In this document: one piece after another, positions 21,103-30,720 of the stretch | How the letters are laid out: every line of letters begins with the position of its first letter | Numbering within the stretch: position 1 is the stretch's first letter | Origin: Sphingoaurantiacus capsulatus | Lineage (GTDB): Bacteria > Pseudomonadota > Alphaproteobacteria > Sphingomonadales > Sphingomonadaceae | Direction of reading: 5' to 3' | Assembly (NCBI RefSeq): GCF_042648405.1 | Contig: NZ_JBHRXV010000001.1 | Span: 1-64,000, forward strand | DNA: 64,000 nt | Program-made: the position numbers and the translations under genes | Notes under the pieces: model-generated | What the model saw: only the letters and a program-made list of their open reading frames with translations | Told to the model about the DNA's origin: nothing | Databases searched by the model: none

Positions 21103-22311
21103 TTAGATGAGCGCCTTTCCGCCCGCGTAGCTGCGATGCAGCAGCGGCGCGCCGAGCCAGTAGGTGAGTTCGGCGGGGCGTTCGACATCCCAGGCGGCAA
21201 GGTCAGCGCGCTGGCCGACCGCGAGGGTGCCGCGATCGGTGAGGCCGAGCGCACGGGCGCCGTTGACCGTAGCGCCCGCCAGCGCCTCCTCGGGCGTCAT
21301 GCGGAACAGAACACAGGCGAGGTTGAGTACCGCCAGCATCGACGTGACGGGCGAGGTGCCGGGGTTGCAGTCGGTGGCGAGCGCCATCGGGATGCCGAGC
21401 GCGCGCAGGCGGTCGATCGGCGGCAGCTGCGTTTCGCGCAGCGCGAGGAAGGCGCCGGGGAGAAGGACGGCGACGGTGCCGGATTTCGCAAGTGCGGCCA
21501 GTCCCTCCTCGCCAACATATTCGAGGTGATCCGCCGATAGCGACTGCCGCCGCGCCGCCAGTTGCGCGCCGCCGGAATCGGAGAATTGCTCGGCGTGGAG
21601 CTTGGTCTTCAAGCCGAGCGCTTCGGCCGCGGCGAAGAAGCGGTCGGCCTGTTCGGCGCTGAAGGCGATGGGCTCGACATAGGCGTCGACAGCGTTGGCA
21701 AGCCGCTCGGCGGCAACGCGCGGCAGGATGGTGTCGATGACGTGATCGACGTAGGCGTCCGGCCGCTCCTTGTACGCGGCGGGCAGCGCGTGGAGACCCA
21801 GGTAGGTGGTGACGACTGCCACGCCCTCGCTTGTCCCCGCCGCCCGCGCGGCGCGCAGCATCTTGGTCTCGGTATCGGCGTCGAGGCCGTAGCCGCTCTT
21901 GATCTCGACGGTGGTGACGCCGTCGCGCTTCAGCGCGCGCAGCCGCTTCGACGTCGCGGCGATCAACGCTTCCTCTGACGCCTCGCGCGTCATCCGCACG
22001 CTGGAGAGGATGCCACCGCCTGCCGCCGCGATCTCCTGATAGGTCGCGCCCTTCAGCCGCGCCTCGAACTCGGCGGAGCGGTTGCCGCCGAACACCAGAT
22101 GGGTATGGCAATCGATCAGGCCCGGCGTCACCCAGCGCCCGCCGAGCGACTCGGTTTCCGTCGCTTCGTGCGCCGGCAGGTCGGCGGCGGCGCCGATCCA
22201 CGCGATGCGACCACCCGCAACGCCGATGGCGGCATTCTCGATGACGCCATAGGGCGCATCGCCTTGCATCGTCGCGGCGTGGCAGTCGGTGAGCAGCAGG
22301 TCGAAACGCAT
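21103..22311 (-). CDS. hutI: Imidazolonepropionase
   Basis: Third enzyme of histidine degradation: hydrolyses 4-imidazolone-5-propionate to N-formimino-L-glutamate. 402 residues, amidohydrolase fold. Metal and substrate motifs are in place: DCHTHLVFGGNR, LHAEQFSDSGG, LSADHLEYVGEEG and LATDCNPGT. ATG at 22311. It is transcribed away from hutF-U-H-G-C, and the HutC-like palindrome lies in the 57-base gap, so both directions are probably controlled together. Confidence 0.96.
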   Translation of the reverse strand: MRFDLLLTDCHAATMQGDAPYGVIENAAIGVAGGRIAWIGAAADLPAHEATETESLGGRWVTPGLIDCHTHLVFGGNRSAEFEARLKGATYQEIAAAGGGILSSVRMTREASEEALIAATSKRLRALKRDGVTTVEIKSGYGLDADTETKMLRAARAAGTSEGVAVVTTYLGLHALPAAYKERPDAYVDHVIDTILPRVAAERLANAVDAYVEPIAFSAEQADRFFAAAEALGLKTKLHAEQFSDSGGAQLAARRQSLSADHLEYVGEEGLAALAKSGTVAVLLPGAFLALRETQLPPIDRLRALGIPMALATDCNPGTSPVTSMLAVLNLACVLFRMTPEEALAGATVNGARALGLTDRGTLAVGQRADLAAWDVERPAELTYWLGAPLLHRSYAGGKALI

Positions 22312-22346
22312 CGCGGCTTGTCTCCATCGGGCCGTTCGGCCTACAA

Positions 22347-22360
22347 CCTGTATATACAGG
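22347..22360. promoter_or_regulatory. Candidate HutC operator
   Basis: Perfect 14-base palindrome CCTGTATATACAGG between hutI and hutF, ending 8 bases before the hutF ATG. Known HutC sites in Pseudomonas are palindromes around TGTA-N2-TACA, and a HutC homologue is encoded at the end of this cluster. It overlaps the region where the hutF ribosome-binding site must be, so binding would block both divergent promoters. Confidence 0.75.
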
Positions 22361-22368
22361 TGAGCCCC

Positions 22369-23706
22369 ATGACCGTCGACCTCCTCGCACCGGCCGTCCG
22401 GACAGCGCAAGGCTGGACCGAAAACGCGCGCCTGCAAATCACCAACGGGAAATTCGTCGAGATCGGCGGCGCGGGCGGCTCCCCGCTGCCCGGCGCGGTC
22501 ATCCCGGCGATGCCCAACCTGCACAGCCACGCCTTCCAGCGCGCGATCGCCGGCATCACCGAGGTGCGATCCCCCAGCGGCGGCGACTTCTGGACGTGGC
22601 GGCAGGCGATGTACGGCTCGCTCGACCGGCTGACCCCCGATGACGTGCGGGTAATCGCGACGCAGCTCTACATCGAGATGGCGAAGGCCGGGTACGCGCG
22701 GGTCTGCGAGTTTCACTATCTGCACCACGACGCCGACGGCCGCCCCTACGCCAATCCCGCGGCGATGGCCGAGGCGCTGATCGAGGCGGCGGCCATCGCG
22801 GGCATCGGGCTGACGCTGGTGCCGGTGCTCTACATGGCGAGCGGCTTCGGCGACCGCCCGGCCGAGCCGGCGCAGCGGCGGTTTCTGCATATACCTGACT
22901 CTTACGCCGCGCTGATCGAAGGCTTACGCGGACGCGTCGATCTCGGCATCGGCTTCCATTCGCTGCGCGCCGTCACGCCCGAGGCGATGAACGCGGTGCT
23001 CGACATCGATGTCGCCCTGCCCGTCCACATCCACATCGCCGAGCAGGTGAAGGAAGTGGACGACTGCCTGACGTGGAGCGGCGCGCGGCCGGTCGAATGG
23101 CTGTTGCGCCATTTCCCGGTCGACGAACGCTGGTGCCTCGTCCACGCCACCCACCTGACCGATGCCGAGACGCGCGATCTCGCCGCGTCGGGCGCGACGG
23201 TGGCGATCTGCCCGACCACCGAGGCCAATCTCGGTGACGGCTTCTTCGACACCGAGAGCTATTTCGCGCACGGCGGACGCTGGGGCATCGGCTCGGACAG
23301 CCATGTCAGCCTCGATCCGCGCGAGGAACTGCGGCTGCTCGAATATGGCCGCCGCTTGCGCCTGCAGCGCCGCGCGCTGAGCGCCACCGAGGCGCTGCCC
23401 AACGTGGGCGCCTGGCTGTGGACCGAGGCCGCGTCCGCCACCGCCCCGACCGGTGTCGACACCGGCCGCATCGCGCCGGGCGCCCGCGCCGACTTCATCG
23501 TGCTCGACGAGCGCAATCCGCAGATCGCCGCCATGAGCGGCGACGCCCGCCTCGACGCGCTGGTGTTCGTCAACGCCGGCGCCGCGCCGGTGCGCGAGTT
23601 GTGGGTTGGTGGCGAGCGCATCGTCGCCGAAGCGCGCCACCCCCACGAAGAAACATCCGCCCGCGAATTCGCGCAAACCGTCGCCCGCCTGCGCGCGGCG
23701 ATCTGA
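22369..23706 (+). CDS. hutF: Formimidoylglutamate deiminase
   Basis: Converts N-formimino-L-glutamate to N-formyl-L-glutamate and ammonia. 445 residues, amidohydrolase superfamily. The HutF signature NLHSHAFQRAIAGITE, the metal ligand segments VHATHLT and GIGSDSHVS, and the FHSLRAV loop are visible. First gene of the plus-strand hut operon, starting just after the palindrome. Its presence together with hutG fixes the route as the five-step one ending in formate, not the HutG formiminoglutamase route. Confidence 0.95.
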   Translation: MTVDLLAPAVRTAQGWTENARLQITNGKFVEIGGAGGSPLPGAVIPAMPNLHSHAFQRAIAGITEVRSPSGGDFWTWRQAMYGSLDRLTPDDVRVIATQLYIEMAKAGYARVCEFHYLHHDADGRPYANPAAMAEALIEAAAIAGIGLTLVPVLYMASGFGDRPAEPAQRRFLHIPDSYAALIEGLRGRVDLGIGFHSLRAVTPEAMNAVLDIDVALPVHIHIAEQVKEVDDCLTWSGARPVEWLLRHFPVDERWCLVHATHLTDAETRDLAASGATVAICPTTEANLGDGFFDTESYFAHGGRWGIGSDSHVSLDPREELRLLEYGRRLRLQRRALSATEALPNVGAWLWTEAASATAPTGVDTGRIAPGARADFIVLDERNPQIAAMSGDARLDALVFVNAGAAPVRELWVGGERIVAEARHPHEETSAREFAQTVARLRAAI

Positions 23707-23717
23707 AAGAGGACCGC

Positions 23718-25382
23718 ATGACCAGCAACAGCCGCATCGTCCGCGCCCCGCGCGGCACCGAGATCAGCGCCAGGTCGTGGCTGACCGAGGCGCCGCTGCG
23801 CATGCTGATGAACAACCTCGACCCCGAGGTGGCGGAACGGCCCGAGGACCTCGTCGTCTACGGCGGCATCGGCAAGGCGGCGCGCAACTGGGAGGCGTTC
23901 GACCACATCGTCGCCAGCCTGAAGGAGCTGCGCGACGATGAAACCCTGCTCGTCCAGTCGGGCAAGCCGGTCGGCGTGTTCCGCACCCATGCCGACGCGC
24001 CGCGCGTGCTGCTCGCCAACTCCAATCTCGTGCCGCGCTGGGCGACGTGGGAGCATTTCAACACCCTCGATCGCGCCGGGCTGATGATGTACGGCCAGAT
24101 GACCGCGGGCTCGTGGATCTACATCGGCACGCAGGGCATCGTTCAGGGCACCTACGAGACCTTCGTCGAGGTCGGCCGCCAGCATTTCGCCGGCGATCTG
24201 GGGGGCCGCTGGATGCTGACCGCGGGCCTCGGCGGCATGGGCGGCGCGCAGCCGCTCGCCGCCAGCCTTGCCGGCGCCGCCTCGCTCAACATCGAATGCC
24301 AGCGCTCGCGCATCGAGAAGCGGCTGCAGACGCGCTATCTCGACGTTGCGGTCGAGGACCTCGACGAGGCGCTGAAGCTGATCGACGAGGCGGTGGCGGC
24401 GAAGCGCGCCACCTCGATCGGCCTGCTCGGCAATGCCGCTGAAATCCTGCCCGAGCTGGTGCGCCGTGGCGTCCGCCCCGACTTCGTCACCGACCAGACC
24501 TCGGCGCATGACGTGTTCAACGGCTATCTGCCCGCCGGCTGGACCGTCGCCGAATGGGAAGACAAAAGGGTCAGCGACCCGAAGGCGGTCGAGAAAGCCG
24601 CGCGCGCCTCGATCGTCACCCATGTGCAGGCGATGCTCGACTTCTGGAAGGCGGGCGTGCCGGTGCTCGACTATGGCAACAACATCCGCCAGGTCGCCAA
24701 GGAAGAAGGCCTCGAGGACGCCTTCGCCTTCCCGGGCTTCGTCCCCGCCTATATCCGCCCGCTGTTCTGCCGCGGCGTTGGCCCGTTCCGCTGGGTGGCG
24801 CTGTCGGGCGATCCGGAGGACATCTACAAGACTGATCAGGCGGTGAAGGAACTGCTGCCCGACAATACGCCACTCCACCGCTGGCTCGACAGCGCGCGGG
24901 AGCGCATCGCCTTTCAGGGGCTGCCGGCACGCATCTGCTGGGTGGGCCTCGGCGACCGGCACCGTATCGGCCTGAAGTTCAACGAGATGGTGGCGAGCGG
25001 CGAGCTGAAGGCGCCGGTGGTGATCGGCCGCGATCACCTCGATTCCGGCTCGGTCGCCTCCCCCAACCGCGAGACCGAGGCAATGAGGGACGGCAGCGAC
25101 GCCGTCTCCGACTGGCCGCTGCTGAACGCCCTCCTCAACACCGCCAGCGGCGCGACCTGGGTGTCGCTGCACCATGGCGGCGGCGTCGGCATGGGCTTCT
25201 CGCAGCATTCGGGCATGGTCATCGTCGCCGATGGCAGCGCGGATGCCGCGCGCCGGCTGGAGCGCGTGCTGTGGAACGACCCCGGCACCGGCGTGATGCG
25301 CCACGCCGACGCGGGCTACGACATCGCCATCGATTGCGCCCGCACGCAGGGCCTCAACCTGCCGTCGCTGGAGGGTAAATGA
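23718..25382 (+). CDS. hutU: Urocanate hydratase
   Basis: Second enzyme of histidine degradation: adds water to urocanate to give imidazolonepropionate, using NAD+ as electrophile. 554 residues, normal length. Motifs include YGGIGKAARNWE, GMGGAQPLAA (NAD site), the active-site Cys region LPARICWVGLGDRH and the C-terminal HHGGGVGMGFSQHSG. Ribosome-binding site GAAAGAGGA precedes the ATG, 11 bases after hutF. Stop overlaps hutH by 4 bases. Confidence 0.97.
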   Translation: MTSNSRIVRAPRGTEISARSWLTEAPLRMLMNNLDPEVAERPEDLVVYGGIGKAARNWEAFDHIVASLKELRDDETLLVQSGKPVGVFRTHADAPRVLLANSNLVPRWATWEHFNTLDRAGLMMYGQMTAGSWIYIGTQGIVQGTYETFVEVGRQHFAGDLGGRWMLTAGLGGMGGAQPLAASLAGAASLNIECQRSRIEKRLQTRYLDVAVEDLDEALKLIDEAVAAKRATSIGLLGNAAEILPELVRRGVRPDFVTDQTSAHDVFNGYLPAGWTVAEWEDKRVSDPKAVEKAARASIVTHVQAMLDFWKAGVPVLDYGNNIRQVAKEEGLEDAFAFPGFVPAYIRPLFCRGVGPFRWVALSGDPEDIYKTDQAVKELLPDNTPLHRWLDSARERIAFQGLPARICWVGLGDRHRIGLKFNEMVASGELKAPVVIGRDHLDSGSVASPNRETEAMRDGSDAVSDWPLLNALLNTASGATWVSLHHGGGVGMGFSQHSGMVIVADGSADAARRLERVLWNDPGTGVMRHADAGYDIAIDCARTQGLNLPSLEGK

Positions 25383-26917
25383 GCTTCGATCTCGCCATCG
25401 GCACCGAGCCCGTTTCGCTCGCCGTCCTGCGCCGCATCCTGCGCGAGCCGGTGCGGCTGACGCTCGACGCTGACCGCCTCGCTGAACTCGACCGCGGCGC
25501 GGCGGTGGTGCAGCGGGTGCTCGACAGCGGCGCCACCGCCTACGGCATCAACACCGGCTTCGGCCTGCTCGCCAACACCCGCATCCCGCCCGACCAGCTG
25601 GCGCAGCTGCAGGAGAACCTCGTGCTGTCGCACGCCGCCGGCGTCGGCGCGCTGCTCGGCGACGAGGTGGTGCGGCTGCTGATGGCGCTGAAGGTGATCA
25701 GCCTGTCGCGCGGCGCCTCGGGCGTGCGGCGCGAGGTGGTCGAGGCGCTGCAGGCGCTGCTCGCCCATGGCATTTACCCGTGCATTCCCGCCAAGGGCTC
25801 GGTTGGCGCATCGGGCGATCTTGCGCCGCTGGCGCATATGTCGGCGGCGCTGATCGGCGTCGGCGACGTGCGGGTCGGTGGGGCGATTATGCCCGCGACC
25901 GAAGCGCTGGCGAAAGCCGGGCTGACGCCGCTGGTGCTGGGGCCGAAGGAAGGTCTGGCGCTGCTCAACGGCACGCAATGCTCGACCGCGCTGGCGCTCG
26001 CCGGGCTGTTCGCGGCGGAGGAAGCCTTTGCCGCCGGGCTGGTCGCCGGGGCGCTGTCGGTCGATGCCATGAAGGGCTCCGACGCGCCGTTCGATGCGCG
26101 CATCCATGAGCTGCGCGGCCAGCCGGGGCAGATCGCCACCGCCGCGGTGCTGCGCGACCTGCTCGCCGGCAGCGCGATCCGCGCCTCGCACCTCGAAGGC
26201 GATACCAAGGTGCAGGACCCCTATTCGCTGCGCTGCCAGCCGCAGGTGATGGGCGCCTGTCTCGACGTGCTGCGCGCCGCCGCGAAGACGCTGGTGATCG
26301 AGGCCAATGCCGTCACCGACAATCCTTTGGTGTTCGTCGAGGATGGCGAGATTCTGTCGGGCGGCAACTTCCACGCCGAGCCCGTCGCCTTCGCCGCCGA
26401 CCAGATCGCGCTGGCGCTGTGCGAGATCGGCTCGATCTCCGAGCGGCGCACCGCGCTGCTCGTCGATCCGAAGATGAGCGGACTGCCCGCCTTCCTGGTG
26501 AAGGACAGCGGGCTCAACTCGGGCTTCATGATCGCGCAGGTGTCGGCGGCGGCGCTGGTGTCGGAGAACAAGCAGCTCGCACATCCGGCAAGCGTCGATT
26601 CGATCCCGACCTCGGCCAATCAGGAGGATCATGTGTCGATGGCGACGCATGGCGCGCGCCGCCTGCTCGACATGGCGGACAACACGATGGGAACGCTGGC
26701 GATCGAGCTGCTGGCCGCCGCGCAGGGCATCGAGTTCCATCGCCCGCTCGCGACCTCGGCGACCTTGGAAGAGGCGCTGTCGGGCCTGCGGGCCAAGGTG
26801 CCGGCCTATGACAAAGACCGCTTCTTCGCGCCCGACATCGCCGCCGCCGCCGCCTTTGCCAAGGACGGCCCGTTCCGGCGCATGATGGGCGGCATCCTGC
26901 CGTCGGACGACGCATGA
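25379..26917 (+). CDS. hutH: Histidine ammonia-lyase
   Basis: First enzyme of histidine degradation: removes ammonia from L-histidine to give urocanate. 512 residues. The self-forming MIO cofactor triad Ala-Ser-Gly is at about 143-145 in GSVGASGDLAPLAH. Other family blocks: YGINTGFG near residue 55, NGTQCSTALA, and TSANQEDHVSM. ATGA overlaps at both ends tie it to hutU and hutG. Confidence 0.97.
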   Translation: MSFDLAIGTEPVSLAVLRRILREPVRLTLDADRLAELDRGAAVVQRVLDSGATAYGINTGFGLLANTRIPPDQLAQLQENLVLSHAAGVGALLGDEVVRLLMALKVISLSRGASGVRREVVEALQALLAHGIYPCIPAKGSVGASGDLAPLAHMSAALIGVGDVRVGGAIMPATEALAKAGLTPLVLGPKEGLALLNGTQCSTALALAGLFAAEEAFAAGLVAGALSVDAMKGSDAPFDARIHELRGQPGQIATAAVLRDLLAGSAIRASHLEGDTKVQDPYSLRCQPQVMGACLDVLRAAAKTLVIEANAVTDNPLVFVEDGEILSGGNFHAEPVAFAADQIALALCEIGSISERRTALLVDPKMSGLPAFLVKDSGLNSGFMIAQVSAAALVSENKQLAHPASVDSIPTSANQEDHVSMATHGARRLLDMADNTMGTLAIELLAAAQGIEFHRPLATSATLEEALSGLRAKVPAYDKDRFFAPDIAAAAAFAKDGPFRRMMGGILPSDDA

Positions 26918-27702
26918 GCGATTTCCGCTATCGCGCCGGCGCTTCGCCGCTGGTGGTGAGCATGCCGCATGTCGGCACCGAACTGCCGGCCGAGCTGACG
27001 GCGCGCTACAATGCGCTCGGTCAGACGGTGTGCGACACCGACTGGCATATCGACCGGCTCTACGACTTCCTGCCGGCGATGGACGCGAGCGTGATCGCGG
27101 CGCGCTGGTCGCGCTGGGTGATCGACCTCAACCGCGATCCCGAAGGCGCGGCGCTGTATCCGGGGTCGTTCGAGACCGGCCTGTGCCCGACGCAGAGCTT
27201 TGCCAAGGCGCCGATCTACGCCGACGGCCATGCGCCCGACGATGCCGAGGTCGCACGGCGGCTCGACGCCTACTGGCGGCCCTATCATGCGCAGTTGCGC
27301 GCGGCGCTCGATGCGGCGGTGGCCCGCCATGGCTTTGCGCTGCTGCTCGACGCGCATTCGATCACCAGCGAATGTCCCGGCCTGTTCGACGGCCGCCTGC
27401 CCGACGTCAATTTCGGCACCAATTCGGGCGCTTCCTGCTCGCCCGAAGTGATCGACGCGGCCAGCGCGGCGATGGCGCATCATCCGTTCACGCAAGTGGT
27501 GAACGGCCGCTTCAAGGGCGGCTGGATCACGCGCCACTATGGCCGGCCTGACGACGGCGTTCAGGCGCTGCAGATCGAGCTGGCGCAGGACGCATACATG
27601 GACGAGGCCAACCCGCGCGCCTTCAACCCGGCGCGGGCGCAGCCGCTGCGCGAGGCGTTGAAGGATGTGCTGGCCGCCGCGCTCGACGCCGCGCGGGGAT
27701 GA
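26914..27702 (+). CDS. hutG: N-formylglutamate deformylase
   Basis: Last enzyme of the five-step histidine route: N-formyl-L-glutamate to glutamate and formate. 262 residues of the N-formylglutamate amidohydrolase (PF05013) family, with SMPHVGTELP, DTDWHIDRLYDF, LLLDAHSITS and GGWITRHYGRP blocks. Overlaps hutH and hutC by 4 bases each. It is not the arginase-like formiminoglutamase that shares the symbol hutG in some bacteria. Confidence 0.94.
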   Translation: MSDFRYRAGASPLVVSMPHVGTELPAELTARYNALGQTVCDTDWHIDRLYDFLPAMDASVIAARWSRWVIDLNRDPEGAALYPGSFETGLCPTQSFAKAPIYADGHAPDDAEVARRLDAYWRPYHAQLRAALDAAVARHGFALLLDAHSITSECPGLFDGRLPDVNFGTNSGASCSPEVIDAASAAMAHHPFTQVVNGRFKGGWITRHYGRPDDGVQALQIELAQDAYMDEANPRAFNPARAQPLREALKDVLAAALDAARG

Positions 27703-28421
27703 GCAATCCCGAGCCGCGCTATGCGGCGATCAAGGCGCATGTGATGGACGGCATCGCGGCCGGCAGGCTGAAGCCCGGCGACCGGCTGCCGTCGGAGCAT
27801 GAGCTGGTCACACAGTTTGGCGTGTCACGCATGACCGTCAACCGCGCGCTGCGCGAGTTGAAGCAGGGCGGCGTGCTGGTCGGCGTTGCAGGCGTCGGCT
27901 CCTTCGTCGCCGAGCCGCGGCCCGAGGGGCACCTGATCGAGGTGCGCAACATCGCCGAGGAAGTGCGCGGGCGCGGCCATGCCTATGCGGCGACGGTGAT
28001 CGACAATCGCGCGCTGGCCGCCGGCGCAGAAGCCGCCGCCTGTCTCGATGTCGAGGTCGGCACGCCGATCTTCCATTCGCTGATCGTCCACCGCGAGAAC
28101 GGGTTGGCGATCCAGTTGGAGGACCGGCTGGTGCTCGCCGAGGCGGCGCCCGGCTATGACGCCATCGACTTCACCGCGACGACGCCAAACGAAGTGCTGA
28201 TGCGCGCCGCGCCGCTGGAGCGCGTCGAGCATCGGGTGCGCGCCACCCTGCCCGATGCCACCACCCGCCGGCTGCTCAGCATGCCGTCGGGCGAACCCTG
28301 CCTGCTGCTGATCCGGCGAACCTGGAGCGGCGGGCGGATCGTCTCGCACGCGGCACTTTCCCATCCCGCCTCGCGTTTCGAGTTTTCGGACAGTTTCGCG
28401 CCGCCGGTCAGCCTCGGTTAA
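27699..28421 (+). CDS. hutC: HutC, GntR-family repressor of hut genes
   Basis: GntR/HutC-type regulator, 240 residues. Winged helix at about 8-72 (DRLPSEHELVTQFGVSRMTV, then RALRELKQGGVLVGVAGVG), then a UTRA ligand-binding domain (about 95-235) with GTPIFHSLIVHRENGLAIQLEDR, the segment conserved in HutC proteins. Known homologues bind urocanate as inducer. It is the last gene of the operon, and the palindrome at 22347-22360 is the obvious target. Confidence 0.93.
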   Translation: MSNPEPRYAAIKAHVMDGIAAGRLKPGDRLPSEHELVTQFGVSRMTVNRALRELKQGGVLVGVAGVGSFVAEPRPEGHLIEVRNIAEEVRGRGHAYAATVIDNRALAAGAEAAACLDVEVGTPIFHSLIVHRENGLAIQLEDRLVLAEAAPGYDAIDFTATTPNEVLMRAAPLERVEHRVRATLPDATTRRLLSMPSGEPCLLLIRRTWSGGRIVSHAALSHPASRFEFSDSFAPPVSLG

Positions 28422-28479
28422 CGGGTTCGGGTATAGGCTCGGCGATGCCGGTTTGCCGGCCACGTCGGGGGAGTATTCC

Positions 28480-29661
28480 ATGACGCGTCGTACCGCGGTT
28501 CTTGTTCATCGATTCCTTGCCACCAGTGCGGTGGCCATCCTCGTTGCCGTCATCGTCGATGCCGGCGATCGGGCGAAAACCATCCACAAGCCGGCGCCGG
28601 TCGTCGCGGCGGTTCCCGTGCCGGCGCCCAAGCCGGTCAAGCGCGCCCCACCGCCGCCGCCCGAGCCGGTCTACGATCTCTCCACTTTCGACGGCTGGCT
28701 GCAGAGCGTGCGCGCCGATGCAAAGAAGGCGGGGGTCAGCGAGGCGACGCTCGACCGCGAGCTGGACGGGCTGACCGAAGACCCCAGTGCCATCGCGCTC
28801 GACCAGAAGCAGCCGGATCGCACGGCGGTGTCGCCGATGACCTTCGCCAAATATCACGCCAAGCAGTTCAGCCGCAGCCGCATCAACAACGGCCGCCGCC
28901 TCGCCTCGGATTTGTCGGCGACGCTGTCGTCGGTCGAGAAGCAATATGGCGTGCCGCACGAAATCCTGCTCGCCATCTGGGGCATCGAGACCAGCTATGG
29001 CGCGGTGACGGGCAACTTCGATCTGGTGCGCTCGCTGGCGACCTTGGCCTATGAGGGACGGCGGCGCGAGTTCTTCACCGCCGAGCTGATCGCCGCCTTG
29101 AAGCTGATCGACGACGGCAAGGCCGATCGCGCCACGCTCGTCGGTTCATGGGCGGGCGCCACCGGTCAGTCGCAGTTCATGCCGAGCAGCTATTTCGCGC
29201 ATGCCGCCGACGGCGACGGCGACGGCCGCGCCGACATCTGGGGCAGCCGCGCCGACGTGCTCGCCTCGATCGCCAGCTATTTCGTCGGCAAAGGCTGGCA
29301 GACCGGCGAGCCGTGGGCGGTGTCGGTTTCCGTCCCTGCCGGTTTCGACCGCGAGCGCATCCGCGAGCTGACGCCAGTCACCGAATGCGCGGGCCTCGGC
29401 TGGCGGCACAGCCGCTGGCTGAGCGTCGCCGAATGGAAGGCGATGGGGGTCGCCGGCAACGGCGCCGCGCTGCCGGCGGACGACAAGCTGGCGACCCTGA
29501 TCGAGCCGGATGGGCCGCAGGGGCCGGCGTTCCTGACCTTCGCCAACTACCGGCCGATCATGCGGTATAATTGCAGCAACTATTATGCGCTGACGGTTGG
29601 GCAGATGGCCGATGCGATTGGGGTCGGGCGGTTGCCGAAGACGACACTGGTGGGGAAGTAG
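28480..29661 (+). CDS. Lytic murein transglycosylase, MltB/Slt70-like
   Basis: Peptidoglycan lytic transglycosylase of 393 residues. N-terminal membrane anchor or signal (about 14-28), then a Pro-rich linker (about 40-65), then the SLT_2 domain with catalytic Glu in LAIWGIETSYGAVTG and the GATGQSQFMPSSYFAHAADGDGDGRADIW block. Start chosen at ATG 28480 behind GGGGGAG; a TTG at 28453 is less likely. Cleaves the MurNAc-GlcNAc bond to give 1,6-anhydro ends. Not a lipoprotein by its N-terminus. Confidence 0.92.
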   Translation: MTRRTAVLVHRFLATSAVAILVAVIVDAGDRAKTIHKPAPVVAAVPVPAPKPVKRAPPPPPEPVYDLSTFDGWLQSVRADAKKAGVSEATLDRELDGLTEDPSAIALDQKQPDRTAVSPMTFAKYHAKQFSRSRINNGRRLASDLSATLSSVEKQYGVPHEILLAIWGIETSYGAVTGNFDLVRSLATLAYEGRRREFFTAELIAALKLIDDGKADRATLVGSWAGATGQSQFMPSSYFAHAADGDGDGRADIWGSRADVLASIASYFVGKGWQTGEPWAVSVSVPAGFDRERIRELTPVTECAGLGWRHSRWLSVAEWKAMGVAGNGAALPADDKLATLIEPDGPQGPAFLTFANYRPIMRYNCSNYYALTVGQMADAIGVGRLPKTTLVGK

Positions 29662-29680
29662 GGCGTTCTCACATTCACCC

Positions 29681-29749
29681 CGTCATACCGGCGAAAGCCG
29701 GTATCCAGACCGAGCGTCCGACTGGATACCGGCTTTCGCCGGTATGACG
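29681..29749. repeat. REP/MITE-like inverted repeat, copy 2
   Basis: Arms 29681-29707 (CGTCATACCGGCGAAAGCCG...) and 29723-29749 are perfect complements around a 15-base centre. Relative to copy 1 the changes in one arm are matched in the other, so the hairpin is conserved. It sits 19 bases after the transglycosylase stop and 13 bases before the mmsB stop on the opposite strand. Confidence 0.9.
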
Positions 29750-29762
29750 AACCTTGGGTTCT

Positions 29763-30656
29763 TTACGAACGCCAACTCCCGTCCAGCAGCTTGATGATCG
29801 CCGAGAAATCCTTGCCGGCGCCGCCCAGGTTGGCGAACGCTTGGTAGAGGCTTTCCGCCGCCGCGCCCATCGGCACGCTGGCGTCGACGGCGGCCGCGGC
29901 CTCCATCGCCAGCTTCATGTCCTTCAGCATCAGCGCCGCCGCGAAGCCGCCTTCATAGTCGCGGTTCGACGGCGCGGTCGGGACCGGGCCGGGGACCGGG
30001 CAATAGCTGGTCATCGACCAGCTCTGGCCGCTCGCCTTCGAGGAGATGTCGAAGAAGGTCTGCGGGTCGAGCCCGAGCTTCTGCGCCATCACGAACGCCT
30101 CGCAGGTCGCGACCATCGAGGCGCCGAGCAGCATGTTGTTGCAGATCTTCGCCGCCTGCCCCGCGCCCGCGTCGCCGGCGTGAATCACCGCCTTGCCCAT
30201 CTTGGCGAGGATCGGCTCGGCCCGCGCGAAGGCTTCGGCGGGGCCGCCGACCATGAAGGTCAGCGTGCCGCCCGACGCCGCGGCGATGCCGCCCGACACC
30301 GGCGCGTCGACCATGGCGAGGCCATGCCCCTCCGCCTGCGCTGCCACCGCGCGCGCCGAGGCGACGTCGATCGTCGAGCAGTCGATGAGTATCGGGTTGC
30401 TGTCGGCGGCGGCGAATACCTCCTCGGCATAGACGCCGCGCACATGCTTGCCGGCCGGCAGCATCGTCACCACGACGGCGGCGCCCTTCACCGCTTCGCT
30501 GACCGAGGCGGCGCGCTGCGATCCCGAGGCGACGGCGGCGGCCAGCGCCGCTTCGGACAGGTCGAACGCCGAAACGCCGTGCCCGGCCTTCACCAGGTTG
30601 GCGGCCATGCCGGAGCCCATGTTGCCGAGTCCGATAAAGGCGATGTGACCGGCCAT
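29763..30656 (-). CDS. mmsB: 3-hydroxyisobutyrate dehydrogenase
   Basis: NAD-dependent oxidation of 3-hydroxyisobutyrate to methylmalonate semialdehyde in valine degradation. 297 residues. Rossmann motif FIGLGNMGSGMAANL at the N-terminus, the substrate loop DAPVSGGIAAASGGTL, and the catalytic Lys region GAGQAAKICNNMLLG. The DYEGGFAAALMLKDMKLAM block is typical of MmsB. It follows mmsA on the same strand after a hairpin-containing gap of 111 bases. Confidence 0.94.
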   Translation of the reverse strand: MAGHIAFIGLGNMGSGMAANLVKAGHGVSAFDLSEAALAAAVASGSQRAASVSEAVKGAAVVVTMLPAGKHVRGVYAEEVFAAADSNPILIDCSTIDVASARAVAAQAEGHGLAMVDAPVSGGIAAASGGTLTFMVGGPAEAFARAEPILAKMGKAVIHAGDAGAGQAAKICNNMLLGASMVATCEAFVMAQKLGLDPQTFFDISSKASGQSWSMTSYCPVPGPVPTAPSNRDYEGGFAAALMLKDMKLAMEAAAAVDASVPMGAAAESLYQAFANLGGAGKDFSAIIKLLDGSWRS

Positions 30657-30692
30657 GGCGCCGTCCTTTCCTGCATGTCTTCAAAAGAAATT

Positions 30693-30720
30693 CGCTGCCC
30701 GGCGTGGGGGCCGGGCAGCG
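30693..30720 (-). terminator. Hairpin between mmsA and mmsB, possible attenuating terminator
   Basis: Perfect 11-base stem CGCTGCCCGGC/GCCGGGCAGCG with a 6-base loop. Read on minus it is followed by AATTTCTTTTGAAG, a weak T tract. It would lower transcription from mmsA into mmsB, or protect the mmsA message end. Confidence 0.55.
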
